Below, piece after piece: positions 1 to 8,527 of a stretch of DNA of 26,607 bases (its first letter is position 1; each line of letters opens with the position of its first letter). The notes beneath the pieces are model-generated. The model ran no database searches. It was given only the letters and a program-made list of their open reading frames with translations, and had not been told where the DNA came from. Both the position numbers and the translations under genes were made by a program. Source of the stretch: a virus. The stretch covers positions 1 to 26,607 of the IMG/VR virus record IMGVR_UViG_3300044732_001740, one strand, 5' to 3'.

Positions 1-1
1 A

Positions 2-2761
2 TCAAAAAGAATTAAATCAATATTAACTGATTTATTTTATAATCAATTAGATATTAATACAAATTTACCCATGTGGACAAGAAATACTTGTAAATATGGT
101 GATAATTTTGTCTTTTTGAAATTAGATCCCGAAAAGGGAATTGTTGGTTGTTTCCAATTACCAAATATTGAAATTGAGCGTATTGAAAGGGGTATGGTTA
201 AACGTCCCGGTGGGACACCTGATAGTAATCCCGAAATTAAACAAATGAAGTTTTCTTGGAAACAAAAAGATTTGGAATTTAATACATGGGAAGTTGCACA
301 TTTTAGGTTGTTGGGCGATGATAGAAAACTACCTTACGGTACCTCAATTTTGGAAAAAGCAAGAAGAATCTGGAAACAATTAATTCTTGCAGAAGATGCG
401 ATGTTGATATATAGAACAACAAGAGCGCCTGAAAGAAGGGTGTTTAAAGTCTTTGTTGGAAACATGGATGATAAAGATGTTGAAGCATATGTACAACGAT
501 TTGCGAATAAATTTAAGCGTGACCAAGTTGCGGACCCAAAAACAGGTAACGTTGACCTAAGATATAATCAAATGGCGGTTGACCAAGATTATTTTGTTCC
601 TGTTAGAGATGTTACAGCACCAAATCCGATTGATACATTACCGGGAGCTTGTATTGCGTTAGATACAAGAATTCCCCTTCTTGATGGTAGAGTTTTAACC
701 TTGCAAGAAATAATCAATGAGTGGGATAGTGGTAATAGAAACCTTTGGGTTTATTCATGTGATCCAAATAGTGGTTCTGTTCATCCGGGTATGGTTACTT
801 GGGCGGGTATCACTAGAAAAAATGCTGAAGTTCTTAAGATAACATTAGATAATGGTGAGGAAATTGTTACAACTCCTGACCATAAATTTGTTCATAGAAC
901 TAGAGGATTTGTTGAAGCGAAAGATTTGGTTGTTAATGATAGTTTGATGCCTTTTTATCGTAAAAATGATTTTATTTTAAATAAAAAATATGCAAAAAAA
1001 TATGAAAAAATTTGGAATAACGATACTCAGAAATGGGAATTCACCCATAGAATGGTTTCGTCATTCTTTAGCGATAAATCACCATTATCCGTATTCACTT
1101 TTGACTCCGAATTTTTAAACTCGGAAAAAAATACAATACATCATGTTGATAATAATCGATTTAATAATAACCCAACTAATTTAGTTTATATGAACTCTAA
1201 GGACCATTATTTATATCACAGATATGAATTGTGGTCTACTCCAGAAAAAAAAGAAAAAAATAAAATTAAAATTTCAAATGGTATTAAAAATTATTTAAAT
1301 AATCTTTCTTCAGATGAATTACAAAAAAGACATGAAAGAATTAATAATCCGGTTTCGAAAGCTAAAACAACTAAAAAGTTATTGGAATGGAATAAAAATG
1401 ATGAAAATTTAAAAAATAAAGGTAAAAAAATTTCAAAAGCTTATACAGAAGAAAGAAAAAATAAGATAAAACAATTAAATTTAATAAAATGGTTGGACGA
1501 AGATTATCAAAATAAAGTTTTTTCTAAAAAACAAACAATAACATTTGATGATTACATATTTAATTCATTTGTTAGTGAATTTGAAAAGACTTTACGTGCT
1601 GATTTGGCGTTAAAGAACTTAAATAGTTCTTTTGAATTCATATCACATTTTAAAGAAATTAATGAGGAAATTAGAAGTTCGTTAACAAACTTAAATGAAT
1701 TCACGCAAAACCATGTAGATAAAATGGTTAAACAACGAGGGTTTAAAAATTTTACTGAATGGAAACATTTTGAGTGTAAAAAGAGAGGATTTAAAAATAT
1801 TCGTCAATGGAAGTATAATCTTGAGAGGGAAGTTTATTTTAACCATAAAATAACTAAGATTGAATGGTTATCAGAACGTATTGATACTGGAACTATTACT
1901 GTAGATGGTAATGAAATTTATTCAAAATCTCACACTTTTGCTATTGAAAACGGTATTTTCATTAAAAATAGTAACCTTTCCGAAATTGCAGATATAGAAT
2001 ACATACAGAAAAAACTTTTAACCGCTTTAAGGATACCAAAAGCGTTCCTTGGGTTTGAAGAAGTTGTTGCCGATGGTAAAAATCTTGCGTTACAAGATAT
2101 TCGTTTTGCGAGAACAATTAATAGAATACAAAAAAGCATGTTAGCTGAATTAAATAAACTCGCAATTATACATTTGTTTATTTTAGGTTTTGAAGATGAG
2201 TTATCTAACTTCACATTAGGTTTAACAAATCCCTCGACACAGGCAGATTTATTAAAAGTTGATGTCTTTAAAGAAAAAATCATAACTTATAAAGATGCTG
2301 TTCAAACAATTGATGGTATTGCACCGGTTTCACAATCTTGGGCGAAAAAGCATATTCTTGGATTCTCAGACGATGAAATTAAGTTAGACATTCAACAACA
2401 AAGAATTGAAAGAGCGGTTGGGAAAGAGCTTGAAAACACCGCAACCATTATCACAAAAACCGGTATTTTTAATAGTGTTGATTCAATTTATGGTCAAAAA
2501 GTAGGTGCCACCCCCGGAACTCCGGCACAAGAACCTAGTTCTGAAATGACAATGCCTGAAACTGATATTTCAGCACCTGAGACATCAACGCCTGAAGCAC
2601 CACCCATTGAAGCGCCAGCAACAGTACCTGAAGCTAAAACAGATAAAATAAACATTTTAGTGGAGGGTGGTTTATTAAAAGAAGATGAGGAAATTGATTT
2701 AATCAAAGGTAGATCTCAATTGGGTGAAATTGAGGAACAATTGAATAAATTACTAAATTGA
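2..2761 (+). CDS. gp20: Portal vertex protein, T4 gp20-like, 5' truncated by window edge, interrupted by an intein
   Basis: Portal protein of the T4 gp20 family, which forms the dodecameric ring through which DNA enters the head. The frame is open from base 2 with no stop, and the residues before the ATG at 71 (KRIKSILTDLFYNQLDINTN) read as portal sequence, so the true start lies left of the window and the Met at 71 is internal. The conserved portal motif DTLPG(A) is cut at base 650 and resumes at 1970 as SNLSEIADIEYIQKKLLTAL, so the mature extein reads DTLPGA-SNLSEI, close to the gp20 signature as I remember it. About 479 extein residues are visible; T4 gp20 has 524. The C-terminus carries a Pro/Glu/Thr-rich tail (about 2500-2640) before a last helix. 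It heads the head-gene cassette, 28 bases before the next gene. Confidence 0.88.
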   Translation, partial: SKRIKSILTDLFYNQLDINTNLPMWTRNTCKYGDNFVFLKLDPEKGIVGCFQLPNIEIERIERGMVKRPGGTPDSNPEIKQMKFSWKQKDLEFNTWEVAHFRLLGDDRKLPYGTSILEKARRIWKQLILAEDAMLIYRTTRAPERRVFKVFVGNMDDKDVEAYVQRFANKFKRDQVADPKTGNVDLRYNQMAVDQDYFVPVRDVTAPNPIDTLPGACIALDTRIPLLDGRVLTLQEIINEWDSGNRNLWVYSCDPNSGSVHPGMVTWAGITRKNAEVLKITLDNGEEIVTTPDHKFVHRTRGFVEAKDLVVNDSLMPFYRKNDFILNKKYAKKYEKIWNNDTQKWEFTHRMVSSFFSDKSPLSVFTFDSEFLNSEKNTIHHVDNNRFNNNPTNLVYMNSKDHYLYHRYELWSTPEKKEKNKIKISNGIKNYLNNLSSDELQKRHERINNPVSKAKTTKKLLEWNKNDENLKNKGKKISKAYTEERKNKIKQLNLIKWLDEDYQNKVFSKKQTITFDDYIFNSFVSEFEKTLRADLALKNLNSSFEFISHFKEINEEIRSSLTNLNEFTQNHVDKMVKQRGFKNFTEWKHFECKKRGFKNIRQWKYNLEREVYFNHKITKIEWLSERIDTGTITVDGNEIYSKSHTFAIENGIFIKNSNLSEIADIEYIQKKLLTALRIPKAFLGFEEVVADGKNLALQDIRFARTINRIQKSMLAELNKLAIIHLFILGFEDELSNFTLGLTNPSTQADLLKVDVFKEKIITYKDAVQTIDGIAPVSQSWAKKHILGFSDDEIKLDIQQQRIERAVGKELENTATIITKTGIFNSVDSIYGQKVGATPGTPAQEPSSEMTMPETDISAPETSTPEAPPIEAPATVPEAKTDKINILVEGGLLKEDEEIDLIKGRSQLGEIEEQLNKLLN
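650..1969 (+). mobile_element. In-frame intein with HNH homing endonuclease inside the portal gene (440 aa)
   Basis: The first intein residue is Cys (tgt at 650) in GA|CIALDTRIPLLDG. A block-B-like motif TPDHKF is encoded at 872-889 with its conserved His. The HNH nuclease core is encoded at about 1139-1219: IHHVDNNRF, then PTNLVYM, then KDHYLYH, with His/Asn/His in order. A long Lys-rich linker follows. The C-terminal Hint part ends SHTFAIENGIFIKN|S, with terminal Asn at 1967-1969 and Ser as +1 extein residue. The penultimate residue is Lys, not the usual His. It splices by autocatalysis (known for Hint domains); the HNH part probably drives homing into intein-less portal genes. Boundaries are exact to the codon if the Cys and Asn assignments hold. 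The reading frame is intact throughout, so it looks functional. Confidence 0.88.
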
Positions 2762-2789
2762 TGTATTTATTAATAAACAATTTTTAATC

Positions 2790-3497
2790 ATGAAAAACTT
2801 TGGATTAATAAAAACAAAAATTGAAGATAAACTAGTTGAGTCTTACAGTAACAATTCAATTAAAAACGAATTAAAAAGATTTAAGTCGCTGGTTCTAGAA
2901 AATAGAAATGCGTTACAATTATATCATCTTTATGATAATTTAAGCACTCCGCAAGGACGCAATGATGAAGATTCAAAGTTATTTTTGGGTGAAGCTGTTA
3001 ATATGATTAATAATTTAAGAAAAACAACAAATTTAGAAAAAATCAATGAATGGGTTAAAGATATAAAATCTGAAAATAGATATTCAGATATTGATACAGT
3101 TGTTGAGGGAAAAGTAACAAAATTAGATTTAATTGTTGCTAGCAAAAAAAATATTGTGGAAAATCTTAAAAGAAAAAAAGAAACAAAAGATGTTATAAAA
3201 CTTCCTTTGAAAACAATGCTAAAAGTTGCCAACAAAACGTTAAGCGAAGCTATTTCAAGTTTGGATGAAAAAGAAAAAACCGAATTAACTTCAATTCTTT
3301 CATTATCAAGTGACGAATTTAACAAGCAGTTTGGTGAATTAAAGGAAAACACAATTAAGAAGCTTGAATCATTGTTAACAGAACAAGCAGACGCTGGTTT
3401 AACCACTAAAGTTAGTGAGACCCTCAATAGGGTTAAAAGCGAACCCCCAAATAATTTAAATTTTTATAAGCTACAAAAACTTAACGAATCACTCTAA
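2790..3497 (+). CDS. Head-cassette protein of unknown function (235 aa), in the T4 gene 67/68 position
   Basis: I do not recognise a domain. The protein is Lys/Glu-rich, predicted almost wholly helical, without signal peptide or membrane segment. It lies between the portal and protease genes, where T4 has the prohead core genes 67 and 68, so a role as an internal or scaffolding head component is a positional inference. Residues about 190-200 contain SLLTEQADAG, which fits the gp21-type processing rule ([IL]-x-Glu then cut), as expected for a prohead core component. The start ATG at 2790 lies 28 bases after the portal stop. An A/T-rich element TGTATTTATT at 2762-2771 precedes it. Confidence 0.7.
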   Translation: MKNFGLIKTKIEDKLVESYSNNSIKNELKRFKSLVLENRNALQLYHLYDNLSTPQGRNDEDSKLFLGEAVNMINNLRKTTNLEKINEWVKDIKSENRYSDIDTVVEGKVTKLDLIVASKKNIVENLKRKKETKDVIKLPLKTMLKVANKTLSEAISSLDEKEKTELTSILSLSSDEFNKQFGELKENTIKKLESLLTEQADAGLTTKVSETLNRVKSEPPNNLNFYKLQKLNESL

Positions 3498-3511
3498 TAT
3501 TTGTTTTACGA

Positions 3512-3548
3512 ATAAAAGTTTCTTATACTTAAGAAAATAAACTTTTAT
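3512..3548 (+). repeat. AT-rich inverted repeat between two head genes
   Basis: ATAAAAGTTT (3512-3521) is repeated inverted and perfectly as AAACTTTTAT (3539-3548). Within it, CTTA and TAAG around a TACT loop (3522-3533) extend the stem with a small asymmetric bulge. It ends 12 bases before the start codon at 3561. There is no T-run after it, so it is more likely an RNA hairpin (processing, stability or translation control) than a terminator. Confidence 0.5.
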
Positions 3549-3560
3549 GAGAATGATTAG

Positions 3561-4031
3561 ATGAAGACTGGAAAAACATTAAAGGTATCAGGATTTGATA
3601 ACTTAAAAGTTTCTTATGGAACTGTGGATTTTAAAAATTTTAAATCACTGTATTTAAATATTCAAAGTTGGTTACAACCAAAAGCAGATTTAGAAAGTTG
3701 GGAACGCGTAGTGGGTAATTTAAGAAAAGAAATAAAACATGTTGTTAATGATATAGTAAATCCAATCTTTTTTGATGATAATTATATTGTTGATTTGGAT
3801 TTAAGAACTAGCGGAATACAATATGGTAAAAAAAGTTTTATGAATTTAGAAATAACACTCTATGTTAAACCACAGGTGGGTTTTAAATCAACAGAACTTA
3901 GAAATGAAATTACTTACATATCAAGATTGATAAATGATAAAATATTTTTAAACAATAAATATTTTATCTGCTCATCGACAAAAAAAATCAAAGAAGGAAA
4001 TATATTAGAATACTCGCATATTTATAGATAA
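3561..4031 (+). CDS. Head-cassette protein of unknown function (156 aa)
   Basis: Not recognised. A compact, probably soluble alpha/beta protein with no signal peptide or membrane segment. The sequence has an aromatic-rich middle (SWLQPKADLESWERVVGNL) and beta-rich stretches (MNLEITLYVKP) towards the C-terminus. It lies directly before the protease gene, in the T4 67/68 slot, so it may be a core or head-completion component, but nothing in the sequence proves this. The ATG at 3561 follows an inverted repeat; the upstream ATGs at 3547 and 3553 run into a stop at once. The gap to the next start is nine bases. Confidence 0.65.
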   Translation: MKTGKTLKVSGFDNLKVSYGTVDFKNFKSLYLNIQSWLQPKADLESWERVVGNLRKEIKHVVNDIVNPIFFDDNYIVDLDLRTSGIQYGKKSFMNLEITLYVKPQVGFKSTELRNEITYISRLINDKIFLNNKYFICSSTKKIKEGNILEYSHIYR

Positions 4032-4040
4032 AAAATATCT

Positions 4041-4763
4041 ATGAAAATTTTAGGAGCAAATGATATTGAACAAAGAGGTATTCTTATTGAAATGGATGCT
4101 GGTTATATTTCACCAAGCGATGAGCGTAACTTAGCAATCATTAAAGAATCTAAAAATTTATTGGATTATTCAAAACCGTTTGAATTTTATGCGGTATTAC
4201 AAAAATACGGTGTACCAAATAGAAACGGTAGAATTTATCCTGAGAATATTCTAAAAAGAGAATCTGAAAATTATATTAAGTTAATAAAGCAAGGAAAGGC
4301 TATGAGTGAATTAAATCACCCAGAATCTTCCCTTATTGATTTGGATAGAGTTTCACATCTTATTACAGATATGTGGTGGGATGCACATATTCTAATGGGT
4401 AAGTTAAAATTGTTAACATCTCCGGGATTTCATGAAAGAGGAATTGTTTCAACTAAAGCGGATATTGCAGCTAATTTATTAAGACATGGTGCAACCCTTG
4501 GTATTTCTTCAAGAGGTGTTGGTTCGTTAGCCAAGAAGGGCGAACAAAATGAGGTGCAATCAGATTTTGAACTCATTTGTTTTGATTTGGTTTCATCACC
4601 GTCAACACCGGGAGCATATCTTTTCAGCGATATAAATGATAAAAACAAATTTGATGAAAATATCGAAGAGGAGAGGAAATTAAGACAACCAAATGTTTCT
4701 GATAAAAAAGAAAACAAATCGCTTGACTTAATGAAAAGATTATCCGATTATTTGGGTAAATAA
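4041..4763 (+). CDS. gp21: Prohead core protease, T4 gp21-like
   Basis: Serine protease of the T4 gp21 (herpesvirus-assemblin-like) fold that digests the scaffold and trims head proteins during maturation. The N-terminal half has the family pattern FYAVLQKYGVPNRNGRIYP (about residues 49-67). The probable catalytic His lies in MSELNHPESS (about residues 90-99) and the catalytic Ser in LGISSRGVGS (about residues 153-162), in the usual order. Length 240 aa against 212 in T4. The C-terminal tail is charged. Gene order portal, two small genes, protease, scaffold, capsid matches T4. An A/T palindrome (AGATA-aaaaa-TATCT, 4026-4040) touches the start codon. Its cleavage rule in T4, [IL]-x-Glu, matches candidate sites in the capsid protein and several accessory proteins in this window. 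Confidence 0.88.
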   Translation: MKILGANDIEQRGILIEMDAGYISPSDERNLAIIKESKNLLDYSKPFEFYAVLQKYGVPNRNGRIYPENILKRESENYIKLIKQGKAMSELNHPESSLIDLDRVSHLITDMWWDAHILMGKLKLLTSPGFHERGIVSTKADIAANLLRHGATLGISSRGVGSLAKKGEQNEVQSDFELICFDLVSSPSTPGAYLFSDINDKNKFDENIEEERKLRQPNVSDKKENKSLDLMKRLSDYLGK

Positions 4764-4781
4764 TTTAAAATCTTTAAAAAA

Positions 4782-4997
4782 ATGAATGATAATGAAAAGT
4801 ATTTTGTCGCAAAGGTTTCATTGGACTTTACTGACCCCGAAACTGGTAGAGCTAAAATTAAAAAAGAAGAAAAATTGGTTAAGGGCTTTTCTGTTACCGA
4901 TGTTGAAGCTAAAATCACAAAAAAGTATGAGGGGTTCCCTAGTGATTGGAGAATAACTGCGGTGGTCGAGAGCAAAATTGATGAGGTTATAGGGTAA
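4782..4997 (+). CDS. Small conserved phage protein resembling the DUF4494 family (71 aa)
   Basis: A 71-residue soluble protein. The pattern FVAKVSLDFTDPETGRAKIK, then KEEKLVKGFSVTDVEAKI, then a final VVESKIDEVIG recalls the DUF4494 family of Bacteroidota and their phages (recalled from memory, not searched). Function unknown. It sits 18 bases after the protease gene and is followed by a strong terminator, so it is the last gene of the portal-protease unit. T4 has no counterpart between genes 21 and 22. Confidence 0.68.
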   Translation: MNDNEKYFVAKVSLDFTDPETGRAKIKKEEKLVKGFSVTDVEAKITKKYEGFPSDWRITAVVESKIDEVIG

Positions 4998-5015
4998 AAT
5001 ATTTTATATAATTCT

Positions 5016-5047
5016 TAAAAAAGGGGACATTTTGTCCTCTTTTTTGT
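5016..5047 (+). terminator. Rho-independent terminator after the protease block
   Basis: Stem AGGGGACA (5022-5029), loop TTT, stem TGTCCTCT (5033-5040) with one G-T wobble, flanked by an A-run and followed by TTTTTTG and a further T-run. It separates the portal-protease unit from the scaffold-capsid unit. Confidence 0.85.
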
Positions 5048-5072
5048 TTTTTTTATGTTTTTTTCGAAACAC

Positions 5073-5084
5073 GATATATTTATT
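5073..5084 (+). promoter_or_regulatory. Candidate late promoter element GATATATTTATT
   Basis: The element lies right after a terminator and about 16 bases before the scaffold start codon, so a promoter is needed here. Similar (G/A)ATATTTAT boxes precede other units in the window. It is comparable in size and place to the T4 late box (TATAAATA), which gp55 recognises, but differs in sequence. Confidence 0.5.
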
Positions 5085-5100
5085 GTAAAAAATACGATAA

Positions 5101-6645
5101 ATGTCAGAGAAAAAATCATTAGTAGAAGATACCTTACTCCAAATGAGAAATTTAGAGGAAGCTATCCAAGAAAATGCAAAAGGAATACTTGCTTCAACAA
5201 TGAAGGAAGAAATCAGCGATTTAGTAAAAGAGTCTTTAAGTGAGGCTGACGAAGATGAGGATGACGTTCCAAATATGGGAATGGATTCTGATTCCGATAA
5301 TGAAGAAAGCGAAGAATCGTCCGATTTAGAAATGGACATGGAAGACGATGAAGATTTAAGCGACGAATCTGAAGAGATGGGCGCTGAAATGAGTCTTGAC
5401 ATGGACGTAGAAGATGAAGTCCCTATGGACTTGACCGGAGCATCAACAGAAGAGCTTTTAAAGGTTTTCAAAGCTATGGGTGATGAAGATGGTATCATTG
5501 TTAAAAAAGACAATGATATGATTCACCTAAAGGATGACGCTGAAGATGTTGAGTACCTAATTGACTTAGGTGAAAACATTGAAGAACGAGCTTTTGATTT
5601 AGGTAGCGATGAAGATGAGGATTTTGAAAGCGAAGATGATGAAGAAAAAATTCAGAAAATCAGAGCGGAATTAGGTCTTAATGATGAACTTGAATTTGAC
5701 GAGTTTGAGGATCAAATGCCAATGCGCAGAGGTCACAAAGTTAGAAAAATGAGAGGTGAGGAAGAAATGACCGAAGAATCCGATGAAACCGAAACCGAAA
5801 AGCAAGCTGATATTGATGCTATGTTAGATGACATTTTTAACGAATCAGAAGAATCTGATGAGGTTGAGGAGGTTGTTTACGAAATCGAACTTGATGAAGA
5901 GGACGATACAGACGAAGATACAATGGAGGAAGCTGAAGAAACAGATGAGGAAATGAGTGAGACCTACGATTTGGAGGAAGTATTCAAACCAAAAATGTTC
6001 AAAGGAAGGAATCCAGAAAATAATTCAAATAGAGGTCCGAAAAAGATGTCAATGAAAAAGCCTACCGGAAAAATGTTTGGTATGACACCAAAGATGGGTA
6101 ACGCTACAAAAACATCTAAATCTGATGTAAAGAAAATTGAGACCAAGGAAGCTGCAAGAACTTTAGGTATGGGTAGCAAGTTTAGAAAGGGTGGATTACC
6201 GAAACCCAGAACTGCTCCAAGACATCTTGAAGAAGATTTTGATTTTGAAGAAATTAATGCTGAATTAACTTCATTAAGAGAAAAAAATGAAGAATATAGA
6301 AAGGCGTTAAATATCTTTAGAAACAAACTTAACGAGGTTGCCGTATTTAATTCAAATCTTGCTTACGCGACCAGACTTTTCACTGAACATTCAACTTCAA
6401 AACAGGAAAAAATTAACATCCTAAGAAGATTTGATGGTGTTGAGTCAATTAAGGAATCAAAGAACCTTTACACAACAATAAAAGAGGATTTAACATCCAA
6501 GAGTTCTACACCGATAACCGAGTCGATTGAGTCAAAAATTGAAAAGGCTCCTTCTAGCGGTTCTGCGGTTAATTTGATTGAGTCTAAGACTTATGAGAAT
6601 CCCCAATTCTTGCGCATGAAAGACCTCATGAATAAAATAAAATAA
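5101..6645 (+). CDS. gp22: Prohead scaffold / core protein, T4 gp22-like (514 aa)
   Basis: Major scaffold around which the capsid is built and which the prohead protease later digests. Residues 1-45 are helical. About 46-310 are extremely acidic with runs of Asp, Glu and Ser. About 310-385 are basic and rich in Lys, Met, Gly and Pro. The C-terminal part (about 390-475) is a coiled coil with the gp22-like pattern NSNLAYATRLFTEHSTSKQE, followed by KINILRRFDGV. Several [IL]-x-Glu sites (for example PITESIES) fit digestion by the protease. It is about twice the length of T4 gp22 (269 aa), mainly through the acidic part. It starts a unit with the capsid gene: the gap is 22 bases without promoter or terminator. 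Confidence 0.82.
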   Translation: MSEKKSLVEDTLLQMRNLEEAIQENAKGILASTMKEEISDLVKESLSEADEDEDDVPNMGMDSDSDNEESEESSDLEMDMEDDEDLSDESEEMGAEMSLDMDVEDEVPMDLTGASTEELLKVFKAMGDEDGIIVKKDNDMIHLKDDAEDVEYLIDLGENIEERAFDLGSDEDEDFESEDDEEKIQKIRAELGLNDELEFDEFEDQMPMRRGHKVRKMRGEEEMTEESDETETEKQADIDAMLDDIFNESEESDEVEEVVYEIELDEEDDTDEDTMEEAEETDEEMSETYDLEEVFKPKMFKGRNPENNSNRGPKKMSMKKPTGKMFGMTPKMGNATKTSKSDVKKIETKEAARTLGMGSKFRKGGLPKPRTAPRHLEEDFDFEEINAELTSLREKNEEYRKALNIFRNKLNEVAVFNSNLAYATRLFTEHSTSKQEKINILRRFDGVESIKESKNLYTTIKEDLTSKSSTPITESIESKIEKAPSSGSAVNLIESKTYENPQFLRMKDLMNKIK

Positions 6646-6667
6646 ACTTAAAAAACAATTTAAAACA

Positions 6668-8527
6668 ATGGGTGCATTATTAGATAGCGGTCTTGTTGGT
6701 AACATTGGTCTTAAGCATCTTAAGGTTATCAAGGAAGACACAATTAACAAGTGGGACAAACTAGGATTCTTAGAGGGTCTTAGAGGTCACTTAAAGGAAA
6801 ACATGGCTCAGTTGTATGAAAACCAAGCTTCACAACTTATTAACGAAGCGGCTTCTACATCTGACAGCGGTTCATTTGAAACCGTAGTTTTCCCGATTAT
6901 CAGAAGAGTTTTCTCGAAACTCTTGGCGAACGAAATCGTATCAGTTCAAGCCATGAACCTCCCTATCGGTAAGTTATTCTACTTCATTCCGAGAATTCAG
7001 GGTTATACCGGTGCTACTGCTGACGCTGCTATCCCCGGTGGTTATTCAGATTCAGGTCAGCACTACGCTCCTGTTGGTTCTCCCGGTAACTATCCCGGCG
7101 ATCCTAACACTGGATATCCCCCTGCTTCAAACGCTTATGGAAAGAGTCTTTATGACCTCTTCTATGAGGGTAACGAACCCGGATTGAACCCTGCTGGTCT
7201 TTTCGACTACTCAAAGGGTAGATTCCTTATCTTAACTGCTGCAACACAAACTGTCGCATGGAGCGGTTCTGACCTTGTTCCGACTGCTTACGCTTCAGGC
7301 GAATACAGAAAGATTTTGGTTGCTCTTTCAGGTTTCTCAAGTGCTGGTGCTGGTAAGCTCATCGGTCCTGATGGTCAGGAAATGGATACCGAATCATTCT
7401 TGTCAGACCTTACTCTTTACACAAACACTTCGGCTGTTGCTACTCAATTAGGTACAGCAGTTGTTACACCTCTTCTTTACAGAGTTGTAACTCAGAAGTA
7501 TGGTAAGGGTATTGTTCAATACGGTTCACAAACTCAAGCTCCGTTTAACAGAACCACAACAGGTGGTAATGGTGGTTATTTTGATGACATCTGCTCACCG
7601 ACTGGTATCATCTATCTCGAAGTTGATGCTCAAATTCCTGTTTGTATTTCGTGTGACAATGCTAACACAATTGACGGTTATTCTGGTGCAACTCTTACCG
7701 GTGCAGTTTGGTCAGGTTCATCTGGAAGCGGTCAGATTAATGCGGCTTGGAAGCGTTACGAAGAACTCGAATTCGAAGACAAGATTGGTGAAGTCTCTTT
7801 CGACCTTCAGTCAGTAACTGTATCAGTAACTGAAAGAAAGTTAAGAGCACAATGGTCTCCTGAACTCGCTCAAGACGTAGCTGCTTTCCACAACATCGAT
7901 GCTGAAGCAGAATTAACCGCTCTATTGTCAGAGCAAGTTGCCGCTGAAATCGACAGAGAAATCTTAAGAGATTTGAGAAAAGGCGCTGCTTGGACATTAA
8001 GATGGGATTACAATGGTTGGAAGAGATTAGGTACCGCTGCTGTTCCTTATACCCAAAAGGACTGGAACCAGACCCTCATCACCGCTATCAACCAAATCTC
8101 AGCACAAATCCACAAGTCAACCTTAAGAGGTGGCGCTAACTGGATTGTTGTATCCTCTGAAATCTCAGCTATCTTCGATGACCTCGAATACTTCCACGTT
8201 TCAAATGCTGCTCCTGAACAGGATCAGTACAACATGGGTATTGAGAAAGTCGGTACTTTAGCAGGTAGATATCAGGTTTACAGAGACCCTTACTTCCCAC
8301 CCAACACAGTATTGCTTGGTCACAAGGGAACATCTCTATTGGACACTGGATACGTCTACGCTCCGTATGTACCTCTCCAGTTAACTCCGACAATGTACAA
8401 TCCGTTCAACTTTACCCCGATTAAGGGTATCATGACCCGTTACGCCAAAAAAATGGTAAATAACAGGTTCTATGGTAGAATTATTGTTGACGGTGTTCGT
8501 TCATTTGACTTAAGAGAATTGAGATAA
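6668..8527 (+). CDS. gp23: Major capsid protein, T4 gp23-like (619 aa)
   Basis: Main subunit of the head shell (HK97 fold, gp23 family). The N-terminus (residues 1-60) is a helical propeptide ending in SQLINE, followed by AASTSDSGSFETVVFP. The cut after Glu60 corresponds to the T4 gp23 cut after Glu65 (FLTE|A). The family pattern FPIIRRVFSKLLANEIVSVQ, then MNLPIGKLFYF, follows. It is about 100 residues longer than T4 gp23; the Gly/Ser/Pro-rich stretch at about 115-370 may hold the insertion domain. The C-terminal part (KGIMTRYAKKMVNNRFYG) also fits the family. Codon use is unlike its neighbours, with many C-ending codons and higher GC, as in very highly expressed genes. Its mRNA ends at a strong terminator. 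Confidence 0.92.
   Translation: MGALLDSGLVGNIGLKHLKVIKEDTINKWDKLGFLEGLRGHLKENMAQLYENQASQLINEAASTSDSGSFETVVFPIIRRVFSKLLANEIVSVQAMNLPIGKLFYFIPRIQGYTGATADAAIPGGYSDSGQHYAPVGSPGNYPGDPNTGYPPASNAYGKSLYDLFYEGNEPGLNPAGLFDYSKGRFLILTAATQTVAWSGSDLVPTAYASGEYRKILVALSGFSSAGAGKLIGPDGQEMDTESFLSDLTLYTNTSAVATQLGTAVVTPLLYRVVTQKYGKGIVQYGSQTQAPFNRTTTGGNGGYFDDICSPTGIIYLEVDAQIPVCISCDNANTIDGYSGATLTGAVWSGSSGSGQINAAWKRYEELEFEDKIGEVSFDLQSVTVSVTERKLRAQWSPELAQDVAAFHNIDAEAELTALLSEQVAAEIDREILRDLRKGAAWTLRWDYNGWKRLGTAAVPYTQKDWNQTLITAINQISAQIHKSTLRGGANWIVVSSEISAIFDDLEYFHVSNAAPEQDQYNMGIEKVGTLAGRYQVYRDPYFPPNTVLLGHKGTSLLDTGYVYAPYVPLQLTPTMYNPFNFTPIKGIMTRYAKKMVNNRFYGRIIVDGVRSFDLRELR

Noticed and set aside
650-1969. Possibility of two separate portal fragments or a frameshift rather than an intein
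   Set aside because: The frame is continuous and both ends carry Hint signatures (Cys first, block-B TPDH, terminal Asn, Ser +1), so splicing at protein level explains it. A group I intron is unlikely because the insert is fully coding.
2930-3427. Open frame of 165 aa on the minus strand
   Set aside because: Antisense to the well-supported gene at 2790-3497. Its Ser/Phe/Leu-rich composition is typical of the reverse of a Lys/Glu-rich helical protein.
5004-5513. Long Ser-rich open frame on the minus strand (169 aa)
   Set aside because: It is the mirror of the acidic scaffold gene: Asp/Glu codons read backwards give Ser/Ile. It covers the terminator and has no neighbours in the same direction.
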